Part shown: positions 44,610 through 53,801 of the stretch, in pieces
Position numbering within the stretch: the stretch's first letter is position 1
How the letters are laid out: each line of letters opens with the position of its first letter
NCBI RefSeq assembly: GCF_031585635.1
Contig: NZ_CP134197.1
Span: 310,001 to 374,000, forward strand
Direction of reading: 5' to 3'
From: Paraburkholderia sp. FT54
GTDB lineage: Bacteria > Pseudomonadota > Gammaproteobacteria > Burkholderiales > Burkholderiaceae
Length of the DNA: 64,000 nt
Translations under genes and position numbers: made by a program
Notes under the pieces: model-generated
Told to the model about the DNA's origin: nothing
Databases searched by the model: none
What the model saw: the letters and a program-made list of their open reading frames with translations, nothing else

Positions 44610-46226
44610 GGCCGATTCTGTTGAAAAAGTCGTGTTCTGGTTGGGGATGTAGGAGTTGGCAACACGTTTTCGCGTTGTGGCGATCGGCGAAGCTGCGAGC
44701 TTGAACCTAGCAGGGATCTCCCTTGCCCGTCATGGAACTGCCTGCTTCATCTGCTTGCTTGCTGGCATGAGCCACTTGGCCATTCTTCGCAGATTTTGCG
44801 CGGTTGCTGCCATCAGAAATTCATCATGGGCACCACTTGGACCTCTCAACCGCAGACGATCCAGCTTGAGGATGCGCTTGAGGTGGGCAAAGAGCATTTC
44901 CACCTTCTTACGCTGTCGGCGAGACTGCTTGTATTCGGGGGTTGTCGCGATTCGTCGAGCCTCGTCGCGGGCGGCTTCATGGATGCTGCGCGTGATTTTG
45001 CGAAACGACATATTTGGACAGCATTGACTCTTCATCGCACAGCGGTTGCAATTCTTTTCGCTCGCACGATACACGATGGTGTCGGCTCTCGTGATGTGCG
45101 TACGGGGATTTTTCAGTGGACGCCAGTCGCTGCGTAACGCATACCCTGAAGGACATCGATACTCGTTGGTCTGTTCATTCCAGATGAATTCGCTGCGGGA
45201 GAACGTATTGTCCTTGCGGGTGGTTTTATCCCAGACAGAGACGTGCGGTTCAATCTGCTTCTCTTCAACCATCCAGCCAGGCAGCGCTGCTGTGCCGTAT
45301 GCGGTGTCACCTACCAGCTTGCGAGGCGTCAGCTCCCGTTGACGTCCAACACGATCAATCATTGTTCTGGTTGATTCAACTTCCTGTGCGCGATTTGCCG
45401 GCGTCGCCTCAACATCCATAATGATCCCTGCCTGCAGGTCAATCAGATAATTCGTCGAGTAGGCAAAGAACGCAGGGCCGCCCGGAGCGGCCGTCCATCG
45501 CGCGGCAGGATCGGTCAGGGATATCTTTTTTGGAGGCGTCAAAGACGCTGCTGGTTCAGATGTATCTGCTGCTATTGGATTGGTTTGCTCAAGCGCTTCA
45601 ATATATTCCCGCACAGCGCGACTGTGTCCGTCAGCACGTCCCCAGTCGATAGGTTCTGTTCCCGACACGCCATTCGCAGGACTCGCGTCTGCCTTGATAA
45701 TGCTTGCATCGATTGCGAATCCCTCACCCTTGACAAGCCCCTCGGCCATGCAGCGACTCAGCACAGTTTCAAACACGTGACGCAACAGGTCGCTATCGCG
45801 AAAGCGCCCGTGACGGTTCTTTGAGAACGTCGAGTGTTCCGGTACGGCGTCCTCCAGACCCATGCGGCAGAACCACCGGTATGCGAGGTTCAGATGCACC
45901 TCTTCACACAGACGTCGCTCGGACCGGACGCCAAAGCAGTAACCCACGATCAACATGCGAATCATGAGCTCCGGGTCAATCGATGGACGACCCATTGGGC
46001 TGTAGTACGGTGCGAGGTGCTGGCGCAGATCTCGCAGATCAAGGAAGCGATCGATGCCTCTCAGCAGGTGTGATTGCGGGACGTGGTGGTCGAGGTTGAA
46101 CGAGTAGAAAAGCTTGTCCTGCCCGCTATCCAGTCGACCCATCATGACGATTCACTCCCGTCGTTTGATGCCTTCCAGGATACCTAACATTCCGCATCGA
46201 CGCCGACTTTTTCAACAGAATCGGCC
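44610..46226 (-). mobile_element. IS1182-family insertion sequence
   Basis: The 1617-bp element has inverted ends of 23 bp including GATTCTGTTGAAAAAGTC at the left (from 44610) and its complement at the right (to 46226). The outer GGCC at each side is palindromic and may be a 4-base target duplication rather than part of the ends. It carries one intact transposase gene. It was inserted next to dispersed repeat copy D. Confidence 0.85.
44730..46145 (-). CDS. IS1182-family transposase
   Basis: The 471-residue protein has the N-terminal domain of this family (QSHLLRGIDRFLDL, PSIDPELMIRMLIVGYCFG), the first catalytic Asp in GFAIDASIIKADAS, a second Asp in LVGDTAYGTAALPG and the C-terminal Cys-rich and Glu region (CAMKSQC, then KKVEMLFAHLKRIL). 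It appears intact and full-length. Its stop is 120 bases from the left end. Confidence 0.93.
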   Translation of the reverse strand: MMGRLDSGQDKLFYSFNLDHHVPQSHLLRGIDRFLDLRDLRQHLAPYYSPMGRPSIDPELMIRMLIVGYCFGVRSERRLCEEVHLNLAYRWFCRMGLEDAVPEHSTFSKNRHGRFRDSDLLRHVFETVLSRCMAEGLVKGEGFAIDASIIKADASPANGVSGTEPIDWGRADGHSRAVREYIEALEQTNPIAADTSEPAASLTPPKKISLTDPAARWTAAPGGPAFFAYSTNYLIDLQAGIIMDVEATPANRAQEVESTRTMIDRVGRQRELTPRKLVGDTAYGTAALPGWMVEEKQIEPHVSVWDKTTRKDNTFSRSEFIWNEQTNEYRCPSGYALRSDWRPLKNPRTHITRADTIVYRASEKNCNRCAMKSQCCPNMSFRKITRSIHEAARDEARRIATTPEYKQSRRQRKKVEMLFAHLKRILKLDRLRLRGPSGAHDEFLMAATAQNLRRMAKWLMPASKQMKQAVP

Positions 46227-46257
46227 ATGACGCGTCATTCGCCCGCACCGTCGCTCG

Positions 46258-46297
46258 GACATTCAGACGTCGTTTCCACCCAGGAAGCGGCCATTCA
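46258..46297 (+). repeat. Dispersed intergenic repeat, copy D
   Basis: GACATTCAG, ACGTCG and AAGCGGCCATTC occur in the conserved order, and the preceding CGGCCATGACGCGTCATTCG matches the region before copy B. The IS1182-type element ends just before this, in the CGGCC. Confidence 0.6.
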
Positions 46298-46480
46298 ATT
46301 CGCGATGGTGAACATTGCTTGATGGGCCAAACCGGTCGTCCATGCGCTCCTACTTACACCGCTTCTGCAATGTCCGGTTCTGGGCGACGCGAACGTCGTC
46401 AAGCCTCCCGCATGTAACCATAGCTCGAACCGCGCCCTCGGAGGGCGCCGAGCATAGTACCTGCCTGCAGCAGAGCTTGG

Positions 46481-47653
46481 TCAGGCCGACGGGGATGAAA
46501 ACACCGTCTTGCCGTTGATCTTGATTTCCACGTCGACCTTGTACTCGACGAGGGCTTGGGTATCGACCTCGATCCCCAAGCCGGGCGAATCCGGCACATG
46601 GATCTCGCCGTTCGCATCGGGGACGATGTGATTGCGTGTCAGGCCAGCCGCCACCTGCTGCAGCGTGGTGGGATACTCACAAATTCGGTGCTCCTCGAGG
46701 CCGGCGAAGGGCTGCAGAGAGGCGCTCAGCGCCAGATTCGAGGTGAAGGTGTGGTTGATATATGTCACGCCACGGCGCGCCGCGTAGTTGGCCACCTGCC
46801 GCGCTGGCCAGAGGCCGCCGATGCGACCACAGTCGATCTGGATATAGCCGACCTTGCCGAAGTCGATCAGATGCTCGGCCATGTACCGGTTGTGCGCTGC
46901 TTCGCCACCGGCAGTGCGCACCGTGCGCACCTTCTCGCCCAACTGACGATACGCCTCATAGGCGAAGCCGTGGAAGGGTTCCTCGAAGAAGGTGACGCGG
47001 TTGCGCTCCATGGCTTCGAGCCGGAGCGCCGCCGCGGCCACATCCGACCCGAAGATCTGCCCGGCATCGACGAGCAGGATGCCGTCCGGCCCCAGACCCT
47101 CACGGGCGGCATCGAGATGGGCGATGTCGCCTTCAAGCGAATATCCAAACGGGGCCCAGCCGAACTTGGTCGCGCGGAAGCCTCGGTTCCACATGTCCCG
47201 GGCCCGCTCCAGGGTCTGCTGTGGAGTGTGGCCAAACAAAACCGAGGCATAGGGGGTCTTGGGATAGCTTCGGTTATAGCCTAAAAGCTTCCAGGTCGGT
47301 ACGCTGCGCATCTTGCCCAGCAGATCCCACATAGCCATTTCGATGCCCGACCAGGTATGGGTAGCCTGCAGCAGGTCCATGCTGTTGTAACCGACATCGG
47401 CGGCCATGCGCTTGATATCGTCGGGTCCCTCGAGCTTCTGGCCCAGCACGGAGGCCGATACGGGGCGGCAGGCGCCATGCGACATCGGGCAGACGAAGGC
47501 CGCGATGGAAGGCAAAGGCGCTGCCTCGCATTCGCCCCAGCCCACATGTCCGCCGGCCGCCACCCGTACCACCAGCGCGTCCTGGCTACCATCCGCCGCC
47601 GCCGTCACCTCCGGCATAGCTACGTAGAAGAAATCAATGCTATCGACCTTCAT
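46481..47653 (-). CDS. Enolase-superfamily enzyme, dehydratase-like (I)
   Basis: From ATG 47653, with AAGGAGG upstream, the protein has 390 residues. The mandelate racemase/muconate lactonising fold is seen in its capping domain and barrel, with metal ligands in LLVDAGQIF, FFEEPFHGF and GGEAAHN, base region FRATKFGWAPFG and a late His in YINHTFTS. These features suit an acid-sugar dehydratase, but the substrate cannot be assigned. It is about one third identical by eye in motif pattern to the enzyme at 51358-52551. It is the distal gene of a cluster with an SDR and an ABC importer. Confidence 0.85.
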   Translation of the reverse strand: MKVDSIDFFYVAMPEVTAAADGSQDALVVRVAAGGHVGWGECEAAPLPSIAAFVCPMSHGACRPVSASVLGQKLEGPDDIKRMAADVGYNSMDLLQATHTWSGIEMAMWDLLGKMRSVPTWKLLGYNRSYPKTPYASVLFGHTPQQTLERARDMWNRGFRATKFGWAPFGYSLEGDIAHLDAAREGLGPDGILLVDAGQIFGSDVAAAALRLEAMERNRVTFFEEPFHGFAYEAYRQLGEKVRTVRTAGGEAAHNRYMAEHLIDFGKVGYIQIDCGRIGGLWPARQVANYAARRGVTYINHTFTSNLALSASLQPFAGLEEHRICEYPTTLQQVAAGLTRNHIVPDANGEIHVPDSPGLGIEVDTQALVEYKVDVEIKINGKTVFSSPSA

Positions 47654-47808
47654 CTGCTTCCTCCTTATCGGGTTGCGGGGGCCGTCGAGTGCGATTTTCG
47701 GGATAGTTCCGCTACGGTGTGCCGTATGCTGGTTTAGGCGCGAGGCTCTAGCGGGGCGCCATAAGGTAGGTATCCAAGGCGTGCCCCTCAATGTTTTTAT
47801 CGTGGGTA

Positions 47809-48561
47809 TCAGTAAGTCGCTCGTCCGCCGGACAGGTCGAAAACAGCCCCTGTCGTGAATGAATTCTCTGATGATACTAACCACATCACCATCGCCGCAA
47901 TCTCTTTGACCTCGACGAAACGCCCACGCGGAATCTTCGAGAGCATGTAGTCGATGTGCTGCTGCGACATTTGGTCGAAGATTTTGGTGCGGGCTGCTGC
48001 GGGAGTCACGCAGTTGACGGCGATATCAAGCTTCGCGGTTTCTTTCCCAAGGCTTTTGGTCAGCGCGATCACGCCCGCCTTTGCTGCGCTATAGGCCGAC
48101 GCGGTCGGGTTGCCCTCCTTGCCAGCAATCGAAGCGATATTCACGATGCGTCCGTAACCCTGATCGATCATCGTTCGAACCACCGCCTGGTTCACATGGA
48201 ATGTGGCATTCAGATCGATGTCGATAACGCGGGCCCATTCGTCAGCGGGGTAGTCCACGACCGGTGCGTTGGCTCCAGCTATACCTGCGCTGTGCACGAG
48301 CGCATCGATCCGGCCGAACGTCGCGATTGCTATGTCGGTGGCCTGCTGAACCTCATCGCGCCGCGTAATATCGACTTTGACGATCTCGACCTCGCCATAC
48401 TGCGAGAGACTGATCTTTGCTGCCGCGAGCGCGATCTCATCGCAGTCCCACAGCACGACCCGCGCACCTGCGTCCAGCAGACGTTCTGCTATTGCATAGC
48501 CGATACCTTGTGCGCCGCCGGTTACGACGGCACTGCGCTGTGAGAAGTCGTATGCGTTCAT
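47809..48561 (-). CDS. Short-chain dehydrogenase/reductase
   Basis: The 250-residue protein is a classical SDR with the cofactor motif TGGAQGIG near residue 14, the NAG-like motif HSAGIAG, the active-site Ser in VNIASIAGK and YSAAKAG. The acidic residue after the second strand (LWDCDE) suggests NAD preference. In its cluster with two enolase-superfamily enzymes it probably oxidises a sugar-derived alcohol or acid. Confidence 0.9.
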   Translation of the reverse strand: MNAYDFSQRSAVVTGGAQGIGYAIAERLLDAGARVVLWDCDEIALAAAKISLSQYGEVEIVKVDITRRDEVQQATDIAIATFGRIDALVHSAGIAGANAPVVDYPADEWARVIDIDLNATFHVNQAVVRTMIDQGYGRIVNIASIAGKEGNPTASAYSAAKAGVIALTKSLGKETAKLDIAVNCVTPAAARTKIFDQMSQQHIDYMLSKIPRGRFVEVKEIAAMVMWLVSSENSFTTGAVFDLSGGRATY

Positions 48562-48747
48562 GTCACCTCCCTATGCAGTTAAAAGCGTCCCGAAGCGCGC
48601 TTTCGCTTTTAGAACTGTTGATGAATAGCGACCCGGGCCATGACTGTTTGCTGTTCAACGACGGAGCCCTTGCGGGACAACGTGGCCTCCATGCGCTAAT
48701 GGCCTGCGCCACTCGCCTCGACTCGATGGCGACGTTCTGCTACCTTT

Positions 48748-49587
48748 CTAGCCCGACGCCCCTTGATCCAGTGCACCTCCGGATTGGCCCTCGCCGCGCA
48801 CCGAACTTCGTAAGAAGTCTTTGGTCCGCTGTTCTCGTGGATTGACAAATATTTGCGAAGGGTCTCCTTGTTCAACGATTCGACCTTGGTCCATGAAGAC
48901 CACGCGCGATGCGACTTGCCGAGCGAAGTCCATCTCGTGTGTAACCACAACCATAGTCATCCCTCGCTGTGCGAGATCGCGCATGACCGTCAGAACCTCC
49001 GAGACCAGTTCTGGGTCGAGCGCGCTCGTTGCTTCGTCAAATAGCATGACGACCGGCTGCATTGCCAGGGCTCGCGCGATGGCGACACGCTGTTGTTGCC
49101 CCCCTGATAATTCCGCAGGATAGGCACCAGCTTTTTGCGCAAGACCGACAAGTGATAACTTCTCTAGCGCGTTTTTCCTTGCCTCGTCCCTGGATTGGCG
49201 CAACACATGAACCGGGGCTTCCATGACGTTGCCCAGTACTGTGAGATGCGGGAAAAGATTGAAATGCTGGAAGACCATACCGACACGTGCCCGAACCGCT
49301 GCAATTTCCCGCGCACTGTGCGGTCGATTTCGACCTCCCGGAGTGTCATCTCTATACGCGGTCACACCGTCAATTCGAATACTTCCCGATTCGGGAACTT
49401 CAAGGTTGTTGATGCACCGGAGCAATGTCGATTTGCCGCTACCTGACGGCCCGATTATGCAAATCACTTCTTTGGGATAGATCGTCAGGTCGATGCTATC
49501 TAATACGTGGTGCGAGCCATAGTATTTTTGCAGGTTGCAAATTTCGACCATTGCCGCTTGCATTGTGTTTGGAGGGTAAGTTGACAT
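48748..49587 (-). CDS. Polar amino acid-type ABC ATPase
   Basis: The 279-residue ATPase is GlnQ/HisP-like: Walker [11 protein letters not shown]-loop [17 protein letters not shown], signature [15 protein letters not shown], Walker [15 protein letters not shown] and switch [14 protein letters not shown]. Its last 20 residues are Gly/Ser-rich. Its start lies one base from the stop of the permease gene. It drives the importer with the permease and binding protein upstream. Confidence 0.93.
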   Translation of the reverse strand: MSTYPPNTMQAAMVEICNLQKYYGSHHVLDSIDLTIYPKEVICIIGPSGSGKSTLLRCINNLEVPESGSIRIDGVTAYRDDTPGGRNRPHSAREIAAVRARVGMVFQHFNLFPHLTVLGNVMEAPVHVLRQSRDEARKNALEKLSLVGLAQKAGAYPAELSGGQQQRVAIARALAMQPVVMLFDEATSALDPELVSEVLTVMRDLAQRGMTMVVVTHEMDFARQVASRVVFMDQGRIVEQGDPSQIFVNPREQRTKDFLRSSVRGEGQSGGALDQGASG

Positions 49588-50262
49588 TCAGTTTGGCCTC
49601 CGGAAATATCCACGCCGGGAAAAACGATCCAGATATCCAACAAAGCGAGCAGCAGGAAAACTTACCAGGAAATACATCAAACCAACGATCGTGTAAAGCG
49701 TGAAATACTGAAAGCTTTGAGCGGCCTGAATCTGTGCAGTGAATAACACTTCCTGTATTCCTACGACCGAACATAGTGCGGTATCTTTGAACAATTGAAT
49801 GAAGTAATTCCCGAGCGTCGGAACGACGACACGAATAGCCTGTGGCAAAATAATGCGCCGCATTGCCAACGCGGGCGTCATGCCGAGTGCTGCTGCGGCA
49901 TCGTGTTGTCCGTGTGGAACAGCTTGAATTCCTCCACGATAGACTTCAGACAGGAATGCGGAATAATTCAGCGTCAAGCCGATCGCTCCCGCTGTGAATG
50001 AATTCAGCCGAATCCCAAACTCAGGCAATACAAAATAAATATAAACGAGTTGCAACAGCAGTGGGGTGCCTCTCATTATTTCGACGTAGGCGAGAACCAG
50101 CCAACGCAACACTACGAACCGGGATCGGCCAGCAAAAGTCACCAGCAAAGCGAAGATCAGGCTGCACGACATGACAATGAAGGTCAGTTCGATCGTCAAA
50201 ACAAGGCCAGCTAGAAGTGGCCCCAAACTCTGCAGAGCCACGCCGGTTTGAAATAGATTCAT
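49588..50262 (-). CDS. Polar amino acid-type ABC permease
   Basis: From ATG 50262 the protein has 224 residues with about five membrane segments and the permease signature EMRGTPLLLQLVYIYF-like region (VEIMRGTPLLLQ) plus the coupling helix AAAALGMTPALAMRRIILPQ. This is the single-permease layout of HisM/GlnP-type importers. An in-frame GTG twelve bases upstream is an alternative start. Confidence 0.92.
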   Translation of the reverse strand: MNLFQTGVALQSLGPLLAGLVLTIELTFIVMSCSLIFALLVTFAGRSRFVVLRWLVLAYVEIMRGTPLLLQLVYIYFVLPEFGIRLNSFTAGAIGLTLNYSAFLSEVYRGGIQAVPHGQHDAAAALGMTPALAMRRIILPQAIRVVVPTLGNYFIQLFKDTALCSVVGIQEVLFTAQIQAAQSFQYFTLYTIVGLMYFLVSFPAARFVGYLDRFSRRGYFRRPN

Positions 50263-50284
50263 AAGAGGCACCACAAGCGAGATA

Positions 50285-51172
50285 TTATGGGTTCAGCTTG
50301 AACATAACCAGATTGCGGTCAGACATGCCATCCTGCCGAAGGATCGCGCTAACTTGTCCGTTTGCACGCACTTCGGCTAGGCCCTGGGTATAGGCAGCTC
50401 GCAGTGAACAGTCCTCCTTTCGAATCCCGAACCGGGCCATGCCGTAACCACCGCCGTGGATCAGGTCATCGGGAACCGGGATGTCGAACAGTCCAACTAG
50501 GGTGCTGTTAGGATTTCGCTTTCTAAATTCCGAAAAAATAATGTCGTCGTCAAGCACTGCATCCAGGCGGCCCTGGGCCACGCTTTGCAGTTCAGATGTG
50601 TGATCTTTGAATGGAGTCGGCGTAGCCCCAATGGATTGCAGGAATGTCTCCGCTGCCGAACCTGAAACTGCCCCAACTTTCTTGCCTTTCAGATCCTGAT
50701 AATTTTTAATACCTTCCGGATTTCCCTTCTCTACAATGATGACAGGCCCATACCAAAATGCCGGCCCGGTAAAGCTGATAACCTTGTCACGTGCAGGCGT
50801 GTGGTGAATGTCGCCACCCACGACATCAATGCGCTTGGAAAGCAGCGACGGAATAAGACTGTCCCACGGCATCCACACCACTTTGATATTTTTCACGCCC
50901 ATCCAGTCAAGCGCGGCCTTATTGATGTCCCAGTCAACCCCAGCCGGCTGTTTCGTTGACTGGTCAAGCCACACTTCGGGCGGATCTTCGGAGAAGCCGA
51001 CGGTGATTCCATTCTTCACCGCATCCGCATAAGACGAATCCCCGCAGTTGTCGAACATGGGCTTCGATTCGCTGAAAAATTTCGATTGCGGTTCAGCAAC
51101 GGCGGCGTTCGTGGCGAACAGGGCTGAAGTCAAAAGGCAGGCTAAAATCGAAAGGCTGGTAGTACGTCGCAT
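50285..51172 (-). CDS. Amino acid-type ABC binding protein
   Basis: The 295-residue protein has a signal peptide (MRRTTSLSILACLLTSALFA, cleavage near VAEPQ) and the family 3 binding-protein fold (GITVGFSEDPPEVWL, then IDVVGGDIHHTPAR and GKKVGAVSGSAAETFL). The residues that normally bind the amino-acid carboxylate (a Thr/Arg pair) appear as HHTPAR. It is the first gene of the importer. A 14-bp perfect palindrome lies 20 bases upstream of its start. Confidence 0.92.
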   Translation of the reverse strand: MRRTTSLSILACLLTSALFATNAAVAEPQSKFFSESKPMFDNCGDSSYADAVKNGITVGFSEDPPEVWLDQSTKQPAGVDWDINKAALDWMGVKNIKVVWMPWDSLIPSLLSKRIDVVGGDIHHTPARDKVISFTGPAFWYGPVIIVEKGNPEGIKNYQDLKGKKVGAVSGSAAETFLQSIGATPTPFKDHTSELQSVAQGRLDAVLDDDIIFSEFRKRNPNSTLVGLFDIPVPDDLIHGGGYGMARFGIRKEDCSLRAAYTQGLAEVRANGQVSAILRQDGMSDRNLVMFKLNP

Positions 51173-51192
51173 GGCATGGTTCCATTAACAGT

Positions 51193-51206
51193 AAGTTGAT
51201 CAACTT
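51193..51206. promoter_or_regulatory. Palindrome upstream of the binding protein gene
   Basis: AAGTTGATCAACTT is a perfect 14-bp palindrome located 20 bases upstream of the start at 51172. It is a candidate operator of the importer operon, possibly for the GntR-family regulator at 52783. Confidence 0.45.
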
Positions 51207-51357
51207 GACGATAGTCGCCAATTCAGATGTCATCGTCTATGCCAACCGATTGACATGCGATGAACAATGTTCCGAACAACTCCATTTCAACACCTTGACT
51301 TCTTAGTACGCGGAATAGGACCATCGCAGAAGTCGCGCCAGCCCTCCAATTACGAGT

Positions 51358-52551
51358 TCACCTCTGGAATAAGCTTCTGGGGTCAGCGGTGAATTGTGCC
51401 AATTTGTGCGGATCGAGCTCGACACCCAAGCCAGGCGAATCCGGAATGGTCAGGTGTCCCTCGTCGTCGAGCGTAAAAGGTGCGACCGTAATGCCGTCGA
51501 CGTACGGACTTCCACCGATAAATTCAACGTAGTCGACGTTGGGAAAAGCCGCCGCCATCTGGAGGTCCGCAGCAAGACCAAGCGCGGTGTTCCAGCCATG
51601 GCCAACGTACTTCACGCCAAAGTCGTCGGCCATCCACGCGATTCTTCTCTGCTCGGATATACCCCCGGCCTTGGTGACGTCCGGTTGGACAATGTCGAAA
51701 GCGCCTTGAGCGAGCCAGGGAAGAAAGGATTGCCGGCGTGTCAGTACTTCACCGCCTGCAATCGGTACTGGACTTGCTTTGCGCAGTTCGATGTAGTCGG
51801 CCAGGGCGTCGGGACGCAATGGCTCTTCGAACCATTCAACCTGGTATTTGCTCAGCATGTGCGCTGTACGCAGTGCCCACTTCAGGCCGTGGGGCCAGTG
51901 AGCGTCACTCGCGCCGGCATCGACAAAGAGTTTCGCCGTGGGACCCGCTGCTTCCCGCGCCGCCGCGACGATCGCCTCGTCGAGCTTATGGTCGCGGGCG
52001 CGACCGAATGGCCCCCAGCCGATTTTATAGGCCCGAAACCCGCGGTTTCGATAGTCGCTAACTACCGCATGCATTTTTTCCGGTTCTTCCATCAATAGGG
52101 AACAGTATGGTTGAACGCGTTTGCGATAATTGCCACCCAAGAGCCTGCTCACGGGCATCCTGGTAGCTTTCCCGAGGATATCCCAAAGCGCGATATCGAT
52201 ACCGCTGATGGTGTGCGTCAGCGTACCTCCACGCCCCATCCAAAATGTGTTCTGACGTAGCTTTTCCGAAACACGCTCGGGTTCAATCGCGCTCTCACCT
52301 CTGAAGAGAGGTTCAAGAACGAGCAGGGCCGCCTGGACTAGCCTGCCGTCGGTAAACACACTCCCGTAGCCGGTTATACCTGCATCCGTATGAACCGCGA
52401 TCAGCGCATGAATCGAATCTTCCGGCCGAATCTCTGCAGACCATCCCCCCTTGGGACTTTGCCCGAGCAGAGGCGCTGCCACTATTGATGTGATTTTTAT
52501 ATCAGAAAGGCTCAAACGCTGCGTGCACATGGTTTCTGTGTTCATCATCAT
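51358..52551 (-). CDS. Enolase-superfamily enzyme, dehydratase-like (II)
   Basis: The 397-residue protein is a second mandelate-racemase-type enzyme: metal ligands in LFVDAGASD, WFEEPLRPD and AGGEVLTRR, base region FRAYKIGWGPFG and a late His in YVGHGWNTALG. It shares the KxGWxPFG pattern with the enzyme at 46481-47653, so the two may act on related sugar acids. It lies at the head of the cluster, divergent from the GntR regulator. The first residues before MCTQRLSL are probably not essential. Confidence 0.88.
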   Translation of the reverse strand: MMMNTETMCTQRLSLSDIKITSIVAAPLLGQSPKGGWSAEIRPEDSIHALIAVHTDAGITGYGSVFTDGRLVQAALLVLEPLFRGESAIEPERVSEKLRQNTFWMGRGGTLTHTISGIDIALWDILGKATRMPVSRLLGGNYRKRVQPYCSLLMEEPEKMHAVVSDYRNRGFRAYKIGWGPFGRARDHKLDEAIVAAAREAAGPTAKLFVDAGASDAHWPHGLKWALRTAHMLSKYQVEWFEEPLRPDALADYIELRKASPVPIAGGEVLTRRQSFLPWLAQGAFDIVQPDVTKAGGISEQRRIAWMADDFGVKYVGHGWNTALGLAADLQMAAAFPNVDYVEFIGGSPYVDGITVAPFTLDDEGHLTIPDSPGLGVELDPHKLAQFTADPRSLFQR

Positions 52552-52682
52552 TCAGTCTCATAGAGTAAAAGCAGACGACTCTTTCGCATCTTTCTTCGTA
52601 CTGCTGATCTCGTCAACCTGGCGGGGAAGCCTGCCCGCAGTGCGTGACAAACAACTAAGACGCATCCGGATTTCGTATAAAC

Positions 52683-52708
52683 GTATACAATCATGGTGGG
52701 ATACAATC
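52683..52708. promoter_or_regulatory. Direct repeats upstream of the GntR gene
   Basis: GTATACAATC (52683-52692) and GGATACAATC (52699-52708) are spaced 16 bases start to start, in the intergenic region between the divergent enolase-superfamily gene and the GntR gene. They are a plausible operator for the GntR regulator, but the spacing and direct orientation are not proof. Confidence 0.35.
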
Positions 52709-52782
52709 TGTCAACACGGACAAAATACTAGCCCGCGGCAGGCACTTGCAATGCGACTTCGACTGAATGGAACTGAACACTT

Positions 52783-53526
52783 ATGGCTCTGACACCGAAA
52801 ACCAACGCGTCGACCACCCAAGCGGCGGGCACAGAGGGCTGGAAGCCTGTGCGCGCTCGAACACTGGTAGATGAAGCGGTGGACGCGATCATTGCTGCGG
52901 CAGCCCGGGGGCTTGTCTTGCCTGGCGACCGAATCGTAGAAACCGAGATTGCGCAGAAACTCAACATCAGTCGAGTCCCGGTTCGGGAGGCGCTGCGGCT
53001 CCTGGAAAGTCAAGGGATCGTCATTAGTGAACCCTACAAGGGCATCCGCCTGGCGCCGGTAACCCGCGACCGCCTGGAGCAGGTGCTCGAGGTGCGTGTT
53101 GCTCTTGAATTGATTGCGGTTCGACGCACCGTTGCGCTCGGCCGCCATAAGGACAGTGCTACCGTGAGGCGCCTGGAGCGTTGTATTGATGAACTGGAGT
53201 TGATGGCCGCCCGCAAGGATCCCTATGGACTGGCGCAGGCTGACGTAGCGTTTCACCGTGAATTATGTGACATCAGCGGCAATGATTTTCTCCGTACCAT
53301 ATGGGAAGGGGTGGCTCGCCAGCTAACAATCGTTGTCGGTCTTTCAACGCTCGACAAGTCGATGAGAGACATCGTCAAGGAACACCGCACGTTGCTGGAG
53401 GCGGTAACCACTGGCGACATTAAAAAGATTGAGAAGGCGCTCGGAGAACACATCCGCGATCAAAATGCCCGCGTAGATCTGGAGAAGATCATCGAGGACC
53501 GACGGAGGGCGTGCCCCCCCGGCTGA
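52783..53526 (+). CDS. FadR-type GntR-family regulator
   Basis: The 247-residue protein has the GntR winged helix (residues about 25-85: LVDEAVDAIIAAAARGLVLP and LNISRVPVREALRLLESQGI) and an FCD effector domain with the metal-binding pattern DVAFHRELCDISGND and later His in KEHRTLLEAV. FCD regulators usually respond to sugar acids or other carboxylates. It is divergent from the enolase-superfamily gene and is the likely controller of the 46.5-52.5 kb cluster. Confidence 0.92.
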   Translation: MALTPKTNASTTQAAGTEGWKPVRARTLVDEAVDAIIAAAARGLVLPGDRIVETEIAQKLNISRVPVREALRLLESQGIVISEPYKGIRLAPVTRDRLEQVLEVRVALELIAVRRTVALGRHKDSATVRRLERCIDELELMAARKDPYGLAQADVAFHRELCDISGNDFLRTIWEGVARQLTIVVGLSTLDKSMRDIVKEHRTLLEAVTTGDIKKIEKALGEHIRDQNARVDLEKIIEDRRRACPPG

Positions 53527-53801
53527 CTTCTACTCGGGCATCGCCAGTCAGCAGATGTCCCGGCTTCCGAAAGCAGCCGTTGGAGACTACGTCCTACGCG
53601 GTGTCGAATGGCAGCAACGGCCGACGGCCCGTCAGCAAACATCGCCCGATGAACGTCCGCTGCACTTTGTGAAGAGCCATTGATGCCTCGACGTGCCGGA
53701 AGTCCGCTGAGGGTCCGACTGCAGCCGGTGCCGACAGACGGAGCCTGGCCTGTATTGAACTGTCAGCAAAGATCTGGCATTTGCGAACTGATGTCGCCCG
53801 T

